A stretch of DNA of 64,000 nt. Origin: an uncultured Tateyamaria sp. Its GTDB lineage: Bacteria; Pseudomonadota; Alphaproteobacteria; Rhodobacterales; Rhodobacteraceae. The position numbers and the translations under genes are program-made. The notes under the pieces were generated by a model. It searched no databases. It was not told the DNA's origin and saw only the letters and a list, made by a program, of their open reading frames with translations. The DNA lies in the NCBI RefSeq assembly GCF_947503045.1, contig NZ_CANNCF010000002.1, forward strand, positions 713,501-777,500, in the 5' to 3' direction. Shown in pieces: positions 52,525 to 62,243 of the stretch. Numbering within the stretch: the stretch's first letter is position 1; each line of letters begins with the position of its first letter.

Positions 52525-53537
52525 TGGCAAAGGTACTGATCACCGGTGGTTCGGGCTTTATCGGATTTTTTCTGGCCAAACGGCTACTGGAGGACGGGTT
52601 TGAGGTGATCGGATTCGATGCACTGACCGACTATTACGACGTCACCCTGAAACAGCGCCGCCAGCAGATGCTGCTGCAACATCCCGGCTTTCGCGCCGTG
52701 AATGAACGTGTCGAGGCCGAAGGTGTGCTGACCAATCTTGTGGCCGAGACGCAGCCCAACGTCATCGTGCACCTCGCCGCACAGGCTGGCGTGCGCTACT
52801 CCATCGACAACCCGCGTTCTTACGTGGATTCCAACCTGATCGGCACGTTTAACCTGCTCGAGGCGGTGCGTAACACGCCCTGCGACCACTTGCTGATCGC
52901 CTCCACATCCTCGGTCTATGGCGCGAACGCCAAGATGCCTTATGCCGAAACGGACAAGACCGATCTGCCCATGTCCTTCTACGCCGCCACCAAAAAGGCG
53001 ACCGAGGCGATGGCGCATTCCTATGCCCATCTCTACGATCTGCCGATCACGATGTTCCGCTTTTTCACGGTTTACGGGCCGTGGGGACGCCCGGACATGG
53101 CGCATTTCAAGTTCACCCGCGCCATCCTCGAAGGCGAGCCCATCGACATCTACAATCACGGCGACATGTCCCGCGATTTCACCTATGTCGACGATCTGGT
53201 CGCAGGTATCCGCGGGCTGATCGACGCCGTGCCGCAGCGCGTGTCCAGCCCCGATGAGATCGAAGAGGGCGACAGCCTGTCCCCGGTGGCCCCCTACCGC
53301 GTGGTCAATATCGGCAACTCCGCCCCTGTGCCGTTGATGGAGTTCATCGGCGCGATCGAGGCCGCCGTGGGTCAGGAGGCGAAAAAGAATTTTATGGACA
53401 TGCAGCCCGGCGATGTGCCCGCCACCTGGGCAGACGGCATGCTGCTCTCGCGCCTGACGGGCTATGCGCCGCAAACCTCCGTACAGGACGGCGTTGCCAA
53501 GTTCGTTGCGTGGTACCGGGATTACTATCAGGCGTGA
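52524..53537 (+). CDS. UDP-glucuronate 4-epimerase-like NAD-dependent epimerase
   Basis: 337 residues, extended SDR. The NAD motif is VLITGGSGFIGFFLAKRLLE; catalytic residues are ASTSSVYGAN and SFYAATKKATEAMAHS (Tyr-x3-Lys). The late RFFTVYGPWGRPDMAHFKF and YNHGDMSRDFTYVDD blocks are characteristic of UDP-glucuronate 4-epimerases (GAE/WcaG-type), which make UDP-galacturonate. Coupling to ugd supports this. It ends the polysaccharide region; the next operon begins 97 bases later. Confidence 0.92.
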   Translation: MAKVLITGGSGFIGFFLAKRLLEDGFEVIGFDALTDYYDVTLKQRRQQMLLQHPGFRAVNERVEAEGVLTNLVAETQPNVIVHLAAQAGVRYSIDNPRSYVDSNLIGTFNLLEAVRNTPCDHLLIASTSSVYGANAKMPYAETDKTDLPMSFYAATKKATEAMAHSYAHLYDLPITMFRFFTVYGPWGRPDMAHFKFTRAILEGEPIDIYNHGDMSRDFTYVDDLVAGIRGLIDAVPQRVSSPDEIEEGDSLSPVAPYRVVNIGNSAPVPLMEFIGAIEAAVGQEAKKNFMDMQPGDVPATWADGMLLSRLTGYAPQTSVQDGVAKFVAWYRDYYQA

Positions 53538-53634
53538 AAAGCGTTACCGTTTTTCGCCGAATACCTAAAATCTTGTAACATTTCATTTGCCGCGACTCGC
53601 CTGCACTCTTATGTTGAGGCACGGGAGGACGACG

Positions 53635-54837
53635 ATGGACGCATGGATCTGTGACGCGCAGCGCACACCGATTGGCCGCTATGGCGGATCGTTGTCGCGC
53701 GTGCGGGCCGATGATCTGGCCGCCGCACCCATTGCCGCCCTGATGGCCCGCCACCCGCAACTTGACTGGTCCGCCATCGACGATGTGGTCATGGGTTGCG
53801 CCAATCAGGCGGGTGAGGACAATCGCAATGTCGCTCGAATGGCCGCCTTGCTGGCGGGCCTGCCGGTCGAGGTGCCGGGGATCACGGTCAATCGGCTTTG
53901 CGCGTCCGGCATGGACGCTGTCGGCATCGCCGCGCGCGGCATCAAATCCGGCGATCTGGACATGGTCCTCGCAGGTGGCGTCGAATCCATGACCCGCGCC
54001 CCGTTCGTCATGGCCAAGGCGGACACCGCGTACAGCCGCAGCGCGCAGGTTTTTGACACCACCATCGGCTGGCGCTTTGTGAATCCAGCGATGCAAGCGG
54101 CCCATGGCATCGATTCCATGCCTGAAACGGCGGACAACGTCGCCGAAGGCTGGGGTGTCAGCCGCGCCGATCAGGACGCATTCGCCGCGCGGTCTCAGGC
54201 ACGGTGGGCCGCTGCTCACGCCGCAAATGCCTTTGCAGACGAAATTGCACCCGTCACGATCCCGCAGCGCAAGGGCGATCCGGTGATCGTGGATACAGAC
54301 GAACACCCGCGCCCCAACACAGACGCTGATGCGCTGGCCAAATTGCGCGGCATAAACGGGCCAGACAAGACGGTCACCGCAGGCAATGCTTCGGGCGTGA
54401 ACGACGGCGCGGCGGCCCTGCTGATCGCCTCGACCGACGCCGCAGAAAAACACGGGCTGACCCCCATGGCCCGCATTGTCGCGATGAACGCCGCAGGGGT
54501 TGCGCCGCGCGTGATGGGCATCGGCCCGGTCCCCGCGTGCCGCAAGGTGCTGAACCGCGCGGGGCTAAGCATCGACCAGATGGACGTGATCGAACTGAAC
54601 GAAGCCTTTGCGGCCCAGGGCCTTGCCACCTTACGCGACCTCGGCGTCGCCGATGACGACCCGCGCGTGAATGCCCAAGGTGGCGCAATTGCCATCGGCC
54701 ACCCGCTGGGCATGTCCGGCGCGCGCCTTGTCATGACCGCCGCCTATCAACTTCAACGCACCCAATCCCGCTACGCGCTCTGCACCATGTGCGTGGGCGT
54801 CGGGCAAGGGGTGGCGCTTATCCTCGAAAGGGTCTGA
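53635..54837 (+). CDS. paaJ: 3-oxoadipyl-CoA/3-oxo-5,6-dehydrosuberyl-CoA thiolase
   Basis: 400 residues from ATG at 53635 with GGGAGG 6 bases upstream. Thiolase motifs are complete: the nucleophilic Cys in [17 protein letters not shown] near residue 90, [31 protein letters not shown] with the late catalytic region, [16 protein letters not shown] with the catalytic His, and [13 protein letters not shown] with the second Cys. Position at the head of the phenylacetate operon fits PaaJ (thiolysis giving acetyl-CoA and, in the second round, succinyl-CoA). A PcaF role in the beta-ketoadipate route is an alternative. Confidence 0.93.
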   Translation: MDAWICDAQRTPIGRYGGSLSRVRADDLAAAPIAALMARHPQLDWSAIDDVVMGCANQAGEDNRNVARMAALLAGLPVEVPGITVNRLCASGMDAVGIAARGIKSGDLDMVLAGGVESMTRAPFVMAKADTAYSRSAQVFDTTIGWRFVNPAMQAAHGIDSMPETADNVAEGWGVSRADQDAFAARSQARWAAAHAANAFADEIAPVTIPQRKGDPVIVDTDEHPRPNTDADALAKLRGINGPDKTVTAGNASGVNDGAAALLIASTDAAEKHGLTPMARIVAMNAAGVAPRVMGIGPVPACRKVLNRAGLSIDQMDVIELNEAFAAQGLATLRDLGVADDDPRVNAQGGAIAIGHPLGMSGARLVMTAAYQLQRTQSRYALCTMCVGVGQGVALILERV

Positions 54838-54840
54838 ACC

Positions 54841-55818
54841 ATGTACGCGCAGATGATCAAATCCGAAGCGACCAAGGACGATCCCGAACAGCTCGCCGCC
54901 TTTCAGGCCCGCATCGATGCGGGTGACAAGATCGAGCCCAAAGACTGGATGCCCGAGGGCTATCGCAAGACCCTAATAAGACAAATCGGCCAGCATGCGC
55001 ATAGCGAGATCGTCGGCCAGCTGCCCGAAGGCAACTGGATCACCCGCGCGCCCACGCTGGAACGCAAGGCGATCCTGCTGGCCAAGGTACAGGACGAGGC
55101 GGGGCATGGGCTCTATCTTTATTGTGCCGCCGAAACGCTGGGCGTCAGCCGGGATGAGCTGACGGAAATGCTGCTGGACGGGCGGATGAAATACTCGTCC
55201 ATCTTTGCGTACCCGACCCTGACATGGGCAGATATGGGCGCGGTCGGCTGGCTGGTCGATGGCGCTGCAATCATGAACCAGGTGCCGCTGCAACGCACCA
55301 GCTTTGGCCCCTATGCCCGCGCGATGGTCCGCATCTGCAAAGAGGAGTCATTCCACCAGCGCCAAGGCTTTGACATCATGATGAAGATGGTGAACGGGAC
55401 CGAGGCGCAAAAACGCATGGCGCAAGATGCGCTCAACCGCTTCTGGTATCCCGCGCTGATGATGTTTGGCCCGTCGGACGCGGAAAGCGTGCATTCCGAA
55501 CAGTCCATGCAGTGGAAAATCAAGATGAACGGCAATGACGAGTTGCGCCAGAAATTCGTCGATCAGACCGTGCCGCAGGCCAAATATCTGGGCCTGACGA
55601 TCCCCGACGAAGACCTGAAATGGAACGAGGACAAGGGCGCATATGATTTCACCGGCCCCGACTGGTCCGAGTTCTTTGACGTTCTCAAAGGCAACGGCCC
55701 CTGCAGCACCGAACGGATCGAAGCCCGCCAAAAGGCATGGGACGACGGCGCTTGGGTGCGCGAGGCGCGTCTGGCCCACGCGGCCAAGAAACGCGCAGCA
55801 CAGGTGGCCGCAGAATGA
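54841..55818 (+). CDS. paaA: 1,2-phenylacetyl-CoA epoxidase, catalytic subunit PaaA
   Basis: 325 residues. The di-iron ligands are visible as the E-x2-H pairs in [13 protein letters not shown] and [12 protein letters not shown], in a four-helix bundle typical of the ring-hydroxylating monooxygenase. [18 protein letters not shown] is the characteristic PaaA N-terminus. With PaaB, PaaC and PaaE it epoxidises the phenylacetyl-CoA ring. It starts 3 bases after the thiolase stop and overlaps the DUF3291 gene (ATGA). Confidence 0.98.
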   Translation: MYAQMIKSEATKDDPEQLAAFQARIDAGDKIEPKDWMPEGYRKTLIRQIGQHAHSEIVGQLPEGNWITRAPTLERKAILLAKVQDEAGHGLYLYCAAETLGVSRDELTEMLLDGRMKYSSIFAYPTLTWADMGAVGWLVDGAAIMNQVPLQRTSFGPYARAMVRICKEESFHQRQGFDIMMKMVNGTEAQKRMAQDALNRFWYPALMMFGPSDAESVHSEQSMQWKIKMNGNDELRQKFVDQTVPQAKYLGLTIPDEDLKWNEDKGAYDFTGPDWSEFFDVLKGNGPCSTERIEARQKAWDDGAWVREARLAHAAKKRAAQVAAE

Positions 55819-56279
55819 AACTGGCGCAACTCAATGTCGGCTATGCACGCTATCCTACGGATGATCCGCGCATGGCCGAGTTTATGGACAACCTCGACCG
55901 GATCAACGCGCTGGCCGAACGCAGCCCCGGATTCGTCTGGCGGATGCAGGCGGGCAATGGCAACGCGACCGATATCGCAGTTCCGGGTGATCCGGATCTG
56001 ATCGCCAACCTTTCGGTCTGGACGGACGTGGCCAGCCTTGGTCACTACGTGTTCAACACGGTCCATGCCCGGTTTTACGAAAAGGGCGACCATTGGTTTG
56101 ACCCGATGAAGGTGCCGCATGTGGTCATGTGGCACGTCGCCGACGGCCATATCCCTGACCTGCACGAGGCGATGGATCGGCTGCATCACCTGCGCACCCA
56201 TGGATCGACCAACCATGCCTTTGGCTGGGATGCGGTCGACGCAAACGCGTGGCGCCGCTGCGCCACGGCAGCGGAGTAA
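55815..56279 (+). CDS. DUF3291-family protein inserted in the paa operon
   Basis: 154 residues, family DUF3291: [20 protein letters not shown] at the N-terminus, [40 protein letters not shown] and [20 protein letters not shown]. The fold is a ferredoxin-like dimeric alpha/beta barrel related to antibiotic-monooxygenase-like proteins. No function is established. The start overlaps paaA by ATGA, and paaB follows within 5 bases, so it is translated with the epoxidase subunits. It might act on the unstable epoxide/oxepin or as a small accessory factor; this is inference. Confidence 0.88.
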   Translation: MKLAQLNVGYARYPTDDPRMAEFMDNLDRINALAERSPGFVWRMQAGNGNATDIAVPGDPDLIANLSVWTDVASLGHYVFNTVHARFYEKGDHWFDPMKVPHVVMWHVADGHIPDLHEAMDRLHHLRTHGSTNHAFGWDAVDANAWRRCATAAE

Positions 56280-56284
56280 CGCTC

Positions 56285-56569
56285 ATGTCAAACGGATGGC
56301 CCCTTTGGGAAGTCTTCATTCGCGGCCAGCACGGGCTCAGCCACCGGCATGTGGGCAGCTTGCACGCCACCGACGCGGCACACGCCATCCAGAACGCCCG
56401 CGATGTCTACACCCGCCGCAAGGAAGGCGTCAGCATCTGGGTGGTCCCCGCGGCCGAAATCACCGCCTCCTCGCCCGATGACAAGGGGTCGCTTTACGAC
56501 CCGGCGGACGACAAGATCTATCGCCACCCCAGCTTTTTCGACATCCCAGACGACGCAGGCGCGATGTGA
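56285..56569 (+). CDS. paaB: 1,2-phenylacetyl-CoA epoxidase subunit PaaB
   Basis: 94 residues with the family pattern WPLWEVFIRGQHGLSHRHVG, AIQNARDVYTRRKEGVSIWV and SPDDKGSLYDPADDKIYRHP. PaaB bridges PaaAC dimers in the epoxidase complex and has no catalytic metal. The length is typical. It overlaps the paaC GTG start (GTGA). Confidence 0.97.
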   Translation: MSNGWPLWEVFIRGQHGLSHRHVGSLHATDAAHAIQNARDVYTRRKEGVSIWVVPAAEITASSPDDKGSLYDPADDKIYRHPSFFDIPDDAGAM

Positions 56570-57288
56570 GTGTCACCGGCTTGATCAGACTGGGCGACAA
56601 CGCGTTGGTGCTGGGGCAGCGCCTGTCGGAATGGTGCGGGCATGCCCCGGCGCTCGAAGAAGACATTGCGCTGGCCAACATCGCCCTCGATCTCATCGGA
56701 CAGACGCAACTGTGGCTGGGCCTTGCCGGGGACCGCGAAGGGCAGGGACGCAGCGCGGACACACTCGCCTTTCACCGCGACGCATGGGATTTCCGCAACC
56801 TGCTGCTGGTCGAACAACCCAACCGCGATTTTGCGGTGACGATGATGCGGCAATTCCTGTTCGATACCTGGCATTTCGAGGCACTGACCGCGTTAACCAC
56901 CCATGATGATGCCGACATCAGCGCCATCGCGCAGAAGTCGTTGAAGGAGGTCACCTATCACCGCGAACGTTCGACCGACATGGTGATCGCGCTCGGTGAT
57001 GGAACCGAGGAAAGCCACATCCGCATGCAGGGCGCACTGGATCGGCTCTGGCCCTATGTGGGCGAAATGTTCACACGCGACGATGACGATCTGACGGATA
57101 TGGTGGCACTGCGGCCCGGCTTTGACGCCCATGCGGCTGCAACACTTGAAGCCGCGACGCTGACCCAACCCGCCTCGGACTTTGCCCATCAAGGCGGCAA
57201 GACCGGCGCGCGCCATTCGGAACACTTGGGGCACATGTTGGCGACGATGCAGTCGCTGCCACGCAGCTATCCGGACGCGACATGGTAA
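56566..57288 (+). CDS. paaC: 1,2-phenylacetyl-CoA epoxidase, structural subunit PaaC
   Basis: 240 residues from GTG at 56566, overlapping the paaB stop. The four-helix ferritin-like bundle is seen in DNALVLGQRLSEWCGHAPAL, LANIALDLIGQTQLWLGLAG and VTYHRERSTDMVIALGDGTE. As in known PaaC proteins it is the non-catalytic partner that stabilises PaaA. The C-terminus RHSEHLGHMLATMQSLPRSY is characteristic. The stop overlaps paaD by 7 bases. Confidence 0.96.
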   Translation: MSVTGLIRLGDNALVLGQRLSEWCGHAPALEEDIALANIALDLIGQTQLWLGLAGDREGQGRSADTLAFHRDAWDFRNLLLVEQPNRDFAVTMMRQFLFDTWHFEALTALTTHDDADISAIAQKSLKEVTYHRERSTDMVIALGDGTEESHIRMQGALDRLWPYVGEMFTRDDDDLTDMVALRPGFDAHAAATLEAATLTQPASDFAHQGGKTGARHSEHLGHMLATMQSLPRSYPDATW

Positions 57289-57749
57289 GTACGCAAGCTT
57301 CGATCGAGGACGTCTGGGACTGGCTGGGCGAGGTGCCCGACCCGGAAATCCCTGCCATCTCTCTCGTCGATCTGGGCATCATCCGCGACATCACGTGGCA
57401 CGGCGACACACTCGAAGTGACCGTAACGCCAACCTATTCCGGCTGCCCCGCCACCTCCGTCATCAATTTCGAGATCGAGGCGGCACTGCGCGACCACGGC
57501 ATCGAAAACCTGTCACTAAAAAGGCAAATTGCACCGCCCTGGACCACCGACTGGCTGTCCGAGGCGGGCCGGGCCAAGCTCGAGGCCTATGGCATCGCAC
57601 CACCACAGCCCGCAGGCGGACCGCAACACTGCCCCGCCTGCAAATCAACAGCCGTCGAACGGATCAGCCAGTTCGGCTCAACCCCCTGCAAGGCGCAGTG
57701 GCGCTGCACCGACTGCCTTGAGCCCTTCGACTATTTCAAGTGCATATGA
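57282..57749 (+). CDS. paaD: PaaD, iron-sulfur/metal maturation factor of the phenylacetyl-CoA epoxidase
   Basis: 155 residues. The N-terminal MIP18/DUF59 domain is VWDWLGEVPDPEIPAISLVD with TYSGCPATSVI carrying the conserved cysteine. The C-terminal zinc-ribbon has CPAC and CTDC followed by FDYFKC, as in PaaD proteins. It is thought to help assemble the Fe-S cluster of PaaE or the di-iron centre. The ATGA overlap with paaE supports a joint role. Confidence 0.95.
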   Translation: MVSTQASIEDVWDWLGEVPDPEIPAISLVDLGIIRDITWHGDTLEVTVTPTYSGCPATSVINFEIEAALRDHGIENLSLKRQIAPPWTTDWLSEAGRAKLEAYGIAPPQPAGGPQHCPACKSTAVERISQFGSTPCKAQWRCTDCLEPFDYFKCI

Positions 57750-58810
57750 GCAAGTTTCACCCCCTCACCGTCACCGACATCCACCGCACGATCCGCGACG
57801 CGGTTGTGCTGACGCTCAAGCCCGACGATGATTTTGCGTTCCAGTTCGTGCCCGGCCAATACCTCACCTTCAAGCAGGACTTTGACCGGACCGAGTTGCG
57901 GCGCAATTACTCGATCTGCGCCGGGCTTGACGACGGCACGCTGCAAGTGGGCATCAAACGGGTCGACGGGGGTGCCTTTTCCACCTTTGCCAATAGCGAT
58001 CTCGCGGTCGGCGATACCCTGTTTGCAATGCCACCGATGGGCAGCTTTGGTGTCAAAACAGAGCCCAACAAGGCTAAATCCTACCTCGCATTTGCAGGCG
58101 GGTCCGGGATCACACCGATCCTGTCGATCCTGAAAACGACCCTCGCGCGCGAGCCGAACAGCACCTTCACCCTGATCTACGCCAACCGGGCCGTGCACAC
58201 GATCATGTTCCGCGACGAACTCGAGGATCTGAAAAACCGTTATATGCAGCGCTTCACCCTGATCCACGTGCTGGAAACCGGGCAGGACATCGACCTGTTT
58301 TCGGGGCGGGTGGACGCGGAGAAATGTGCCGTGCTGTTCAAATCCTGGATCGACATCGCCTCGGTCGACACAGCCCTCATCTGCGGACCGGAGCCTATGA
58401 TGCTGGCCATTTCTGCAGCGTTAGAGACACATGGGCTAAGCAAAGACCAGATCCGCTTTGAACTGTTCGGCGCCGGACAACAGGGCCGTCTCGCGCGCCA
58501 AGCGGTCAAGGACGCGGCGCAAGGCACGCCCGCAACCCGCGCAAAAATCACGCTCGACGGCACCACCCATCAGATTGAAATGGCCAAGGACACATCTGTG
58601 CTCCAGACCGCCATAGACAACCAGCTTGACCCGCCCTTTGCCTGCCGCGCCGGGGTGTGCAGCACCTGCAAGGCCAGGGTGACCGAGGGCGAATACCAGA
58701 TGCTGACCAACCACGCGCTCGAGGATTACGAGGTCGAGGCGGGGTACGTCCTGACCTGCCAGTGCTATCCGCTCAGCGACACGCTCATCATCGACTATGA
58801 TCAACATTAA
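57746..58810 (+). CDS. paaE: PaaE, flavin/[2Fe-2S] reductase of the phenylacetyl-CoA epoxidase
   Basis: 354 residues from ATG at 57746. The FAD-binding part has LRRNYSICAGLDDGTLQVGI, the NAD(P)H-binding part has AFAGGSGITPILSILKTTLA and LICGPEPMM, and the C-terminal plant-type ferredoxin domain has the cluster cysteines in CRAGVCSTCKARV and CQCYP. It passes electrons from NADPH to the PaaAC di-iron site. The gene ends 9 bases before paaZ. Confidence 0.97.
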   Translation: MSKFHPLTVTDIHRTIRDAVVLTLKPDDDFAFQFVPGQYLTFKQDFDRTELRRNYSICAGLDDGTLQVGIKRVDGGAFSTFANSDLAVGDTLFAMPPMGSFGVKTEPNKAKSYLAFAGGSGITPILSILKTTLAREPNSTFTLIYANRAVHTIMFRDELEDLKNRYMQRFTLIHVLETGQDIDLFSGRVDAEKCAVLFKSWIDIASVDTALICGPEPMMLAISAALETHGLSKDQIRFELFGAGQQGRLARQAVKDAAQGTPATRAKITLDGTTHQIEMAKDTSVLQTAIDNQLDPPFACRAGVCSTCKARVTEGEYQMLTNHALEDYEVEAGYVLTCQCYPLSDTLIIDYDQH

Positions 58811-58819
58811 GGGGCTGCC

Positions 58820-60832
58820 ATGCGCCAGGTTCACAGTTTCGCCGCCGGTCAGTGGATCGCCCCCGGACCCGGCGCACGGGCCATCGAAAGCGCGATAACG
58901 GGCGAGGTCATCGCGCAAGCAGGAAACGACGCGCTGAACGTGCAGGACATGCGCGGCTTTGCGCGTGAGGTCGGCGCGCCCGCGCTTCAGGCGATGACCT
59001 TCCATGACCGTGCCCGCATGCTCAAGGCGCTCGCCCTACATCTGCGCGAGCACCGCCAGATCCTTTATGACCTCAGCTTTAACACTGGGGCCACGCAATC
59101 CGACCACCTGATCGACGTGGATGGCGGCATCGGCACGATGTTGGTCTTTGCCTCGAAAGGGCGGCGCGAGATGCCGGATGGGCAGGTCTATCTCGACGGC
59201 CCACCCGAGCAGTTGGGGCGCACCGGGCAGTTCATGGGACAGCACGTCTGCACCCCATTGCAGGGCGTCGCGGTGCACATCAACGCCTTCAACTTCCCGG
59301 TCTGGGGTATGCTGGAAAAGCTGGCGCCGACCCTGCTCGCTGGCATGCCCGCGATCATCAAACCCGCCACCGCGACCTCCTATGTGACCGAGGCCTGCGT
59401 GCGGCTGATGATCGACAGCGGCCTGTTGCCCGAAGGCACGCTACAGATGATCGCAGGCGGCACCGGCGATCTATTGGACCATCTCGATTGTCAGGACGTG
59501 GTGACCTTTACCGGCTCGGCAGAGACCGGCGCGTATCTGCGCAACACCGCTAACTTGCGCGACAACGCGGTGCGATTCACAACCGAGCAAGACAGTCTGA
59601 ACGCGAGCGTTCTGGGCCCTGATGCGACGCCGGGCAGCCCTGAATTCGACGTGTTCATCGCCGAAACCCTGCGCGAGATGACGGCAAAGGCAGGCCAGAA
59701 ATGCACCGCCATCCGCCGCATCCTCGCGCCCCATTCTCGGGTCGATGCGGTGATCGGCGCACTGACGCAAAAGCTGTCGCAAATTACGGTCGGTGATCCT
59801 CGCGACGCCGCCACGCAGATGGGTGCACTTGTCTCTAATACGCAGAAAAACGACGTTTTAGCCAAGTCCGCGCACATCGGGGCAGAGGCTGAACAGGTCT
59901 TTGGCAATCCAGACGACTTCGCCATGGCGGATAGCCCCGGGGCCTTTGTGCCGCCCATGCTGTTTCACTGTGCGGACCCCGACACTGCCAAGGCCGTGCA
60001 CGATATCGAGGCCTTTGGGCCGGTGTCCACGATCATGCCCTATCGCGATCTTGATCATGCTGCGGCACTGCTCAATCGGGGCAAGGGGTCGCTGGTCGCC
60101 TCCGTGATCACACGGGACGGGGACGTCGCGCGCGCACTGACCCTGGCTTCGGCCCCATTCCACGGGCGGCTCTATTTCAACAACCGCGACTCCATGGCCG
60201 AGGCGACGGGCCACGGCGCGCCGCTGCCACATATGGTCCATGGCGGGCCGGGCCGCGCAGGCGGGGGCGAGGAACAGGGCGGCGTGCGTGGCGTGCTGCA
60301 CTACATGCAGCGCACCGCCATTCAGGGAAGCCCGGACATGCTGTCGGCCATCACCAGGACATGGGTGCCCGGCGCGCAAGAGGTGACCAAACCCGCGCAC
60401 CCGTTCACCCGCCCCTTTGCCGACCTCGCCATTGGCGACACGCTGCACTCGCCTGCGCGCACCATCACGCTTGATGACATCGACACCTTCGCCCATTTCA
60501 CCGGCGACACGTTCTACGCCCACATGGACCAGCACGCGGCTGCCGCGAACCCGTTCTTTCCGGGCCGCGTGGCGCATGGATACCTCTTGCTCAGCTTTGC
60601 GGCCGGGCTGTTCGTGCAACCTGATCCCGGCCCGGTCCTGGCGAACACGGGTCTCGATTCCTTACGCTTTATGAAGCCTGTGCAGGCCGGTGACAGCATC
60701 AAGGTGCGCCTGACGGTCAAGGCCAAGACGCCACGCAACGAGGACTATGGCGAGGTACGCTGGCACGTGACCCTGACCAATCAGAACGACGAGGCGGTCG
60801 CCGAATATGAATTGCTTACCATGAATGCCTGA
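58820..60832 (+). CDS. paaZ: PaaZ, bifunctional oxepin-CoA hydrolase/3-oxo-5,6-dehydrosuberyl-CoA semialdehyde dehydrogenase
   Basis: 670 residues, two domains. Residues 1-515 are an aldehyde dehydrogenase: [52 protein letters not shown] with the catalytic Cys, and [10 protein letters not shown]. Residues 530-670 are a MaoC-like (R)-hydratase: [20 protein letters not shown] carries the catalytic Asp/His, with [20 protein letters not shown] following. It opens the oxepin-CoA ring and oxidises the aldehyde formed. It overlaps the regulator gene by 8 bases. Confidence 0.97.
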   Translation: MRQVHSFAAGQWIAPGPGARAIESAITGEVIAQAGNDALNVQDMRGFAREVGAPALQAMTFHDRARMLKALALHLREHRQILYDLSFNTGATQSDHLIDVDGGIGTMLVFASKGRREMPDGQVYLDGPPEQLGRTGQFMGQHVCTPLQGVAVHINAFNFPVWGMLEKLAPTLLAGMPAIIKPATATSYVTEACVRLMIDSGLLPEGTLQMIAGGTGDLLDHLDCQDVVTFTGSAETGAYLRNTANLRDNAVRFTTEQDSLNASVLGPDATPGSPEFDVFIAETLREMTAKAGQKCTAIRRILAPHSRVDAVIGALTQKLSQITVGDPRDAATQMGALVSNTQKNDVLAKSAHIGAEAEQVFGNPDDFAMADSPGAFVPPMLFHCADPDTAKAVHDIEAFGPVSTIMPYRDLDHAAALLNRGKGSLVASVITRDGDVARALTLASAPFHGRLYFNNRDSMAEATGHGAPLPHMVHGGPGRAGGGEEQGGVRGVLHYMQRTAIQGSPDMLSAITRTWVPGAQEVTKPAHPFTRPFADLAIGDTLHSPARTITLDDIDTFAHFTGDTFYAHMDQHAAAANPFFPGRVAHGYLLLSFAAGLFVQPDPGPVLANTGLDSLRFMKPVQAGDSIKVRLTVKAKTPRNEDYGEVRWHVTLTNQNDEAVAEYELLTMNA

Positions 60833-61586
60833 GCACGCGCACGCAATGGCCATCACGGCCCTCAGCGCACTGGGACCATTGCGCGTTTGGTCTTTGTTAG
60901 TGACTGTTTTTGGTGATCTTGCACCCGATCGGCCGCTTGACGGTCCGACACTGTCTGCCTTGATGTCTGGCATCGGGATCAAACCCGAGGCTACGCGCGT
61001 CGCCCTGCACCGCCTGCGCGCTGATGGCTGGATCACCTCGCAAAAACAGGGGCGCATCAGTCAGCACAGCCTGACGCCGAAGGGTCGGCAAGACAGTATC
61101 GGCGCGAGACCCCGGATCTACGGACGACCCGGCGATGAAAACGCGACCGCGAGGTTCGCCCTGATGCCGGACACAGCCTCGGAATTGAATCCGACCAAGT
61201 TCACTACGATCGCGCCGCGCATTTACATCTGTGCGAGCGACACGCCACTTCCCGAACATGCGCTCAGCCTCATTCCACAAAGCCTGCCCAACTGGATCGG
61301 CGCTCAGATCGAATCAAAGAACCTGCGTGCCGGGTACGCCGCGCTGCATGACGTGCTGCAGACCATCGACAGGAACAGAGACGCGATTGGCACCCTCAAC
61401 CCGCAGGAAACGGCTGTGCTGCGGGTCATGATTGTCCATGCCTGGCGGCGGCTCGCGCTCAAGCACCCTGTGCTGCCCCGCAGCGCCCACACATCCCTGT
61501 GGTGCGGGCATGATTGCCGGAGCCTCGTCACGACGCTGCTTGACCGATATCCGCGCCCTGATCCCGAACAGCTCGGGGCGACGTAA
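60825..61586 (+). CDS. paaX: PaaX-family transcriptional regulator
   Basis: 253 residues. The N-terminal winged helix (VWSLLVTVFGDLAPDRPLDG; GIGIKPEATRVALHRLRADG; WITSQKQGR) matches PaaX repressors, which sense phenylacetyl-CoA. The central and C-terminal PaaX_C-type regions are short and less conserved (LPNWIGAQIESKNLRAGYAA; VLRVMIVHAWRRLALKHPVL). It shares the paa operon by overlap with paaZ, so it would be induced together with the pathway it likely controls. Confidence 0.88.
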   Translation: MPEHAHAMAITALSALGPLRVWSLLVTVFGDLAPDRPLDGPTLSALMSGIGIKPEATRVALHRLRADGWITSQKQGRISQHSLTPKGRQDSIGARPRIYGRPGDENATARFALMPDTASELNPTKFTTIAPRIYICASDTPLPEHALSLIPQSLPNWIGAQIESKNLRAGYAALHDVLQTIDRNRDAIGTLNPQETAVLRVMIVHAWRRLALKHPVLPRSAHTSLWCGHDCRSLVTTLLDRYPRPDPEQLGAT

Positions 61587-61628
61587 ACCACGCTTTCCCA
61601 ACGCCCGGCGAACGGGTATAGCGACGCC

Positions 61629-62243
61629 ATGACAAACCATCTGCATATCTCCGACCTGCCCGATGACCTTGATTTGGGTCCAATCGTGGCGATTGACTGT
61701 GAAACCATGGGGCTACATCCGCACCGTGACCGGCTGTGCGTTGTGCAACTGTCGGGTGGCGACGGCGACGCCCATGTGGTGCAGATCAAACAGGGCCAGA
61801 CCGACGCCCCGAACCTGTGCGCGCTGTTGACCGATCCGGACGTGCTCAAGCTGTTTCACTTCGGACGCTTTGACATCGCAGCGATGCAAAACGCCTTTGG
61901 CGCGGTCACGGCACCGGTCTATTGCACCAAGATCGCAAGTCGCCTTGTGCGCACCTATACCGACCGGCACGGGCTCAAGAACCTGCTGCAGGAACTGCTG
62001 GATGTCGACATCTCCAAACAGCAGCAATCGAGCGATTGGGGGGCCGACACACTGACCAAGGCGCAGATCGAATATGCAGCCTCGGATGTGTTGTACCTGC
62101 ACCGGCTCCGCGAGGTTCTGAACGAACGGCTGGTGCGCGAGGGACGGATGGAGATGGCGCAGGCCTGCTTTGATTTCTTGCCGATGCGCGCCAATCTCGA
62201 CCTTGCCGGGTGGCCCGAAACCGACATCTTTGCCCACGCATGA
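61629..62243 (+). CDS. rnd: Ribonuclease D-like 3'-5' exonuclease
   Basis: 204 residues, shorter than E. coli RNase D because both HRDC domains are missing. The DEDDy motifs are complete: VAIDCETMGLHPHRDRLCVV (D, E), LKLFHFGRFDIAAMQNAFG (D) and YAASDVLYLHRLREVL (Y, D). Such single-domain versions are standard in alphaproteobacteria and sit before kpsF-lptC-lptA. It trims RNA 3' ends, probably tRNA. The stop overlaps kpsF (ATGA). Confidence 0.93.
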   Translation: MTNHLHISDLPDDLDLGPIVAIDCETMGLHPHRDRLCVVQLSGGDGDAHVVQIKQGQTDAPNLCALLTDPDVLKLFHFGRFDIAAMQNAFGAVTAPVYCTKIASRLVRTYTDRHGLKNLLQELLDVDISKQQQSSDWGADTLTKAQIEYAASDVLYLHRLREVLNERLVREGRMEMAQACFDFLPMRANLDLAGWPETDIFAHA

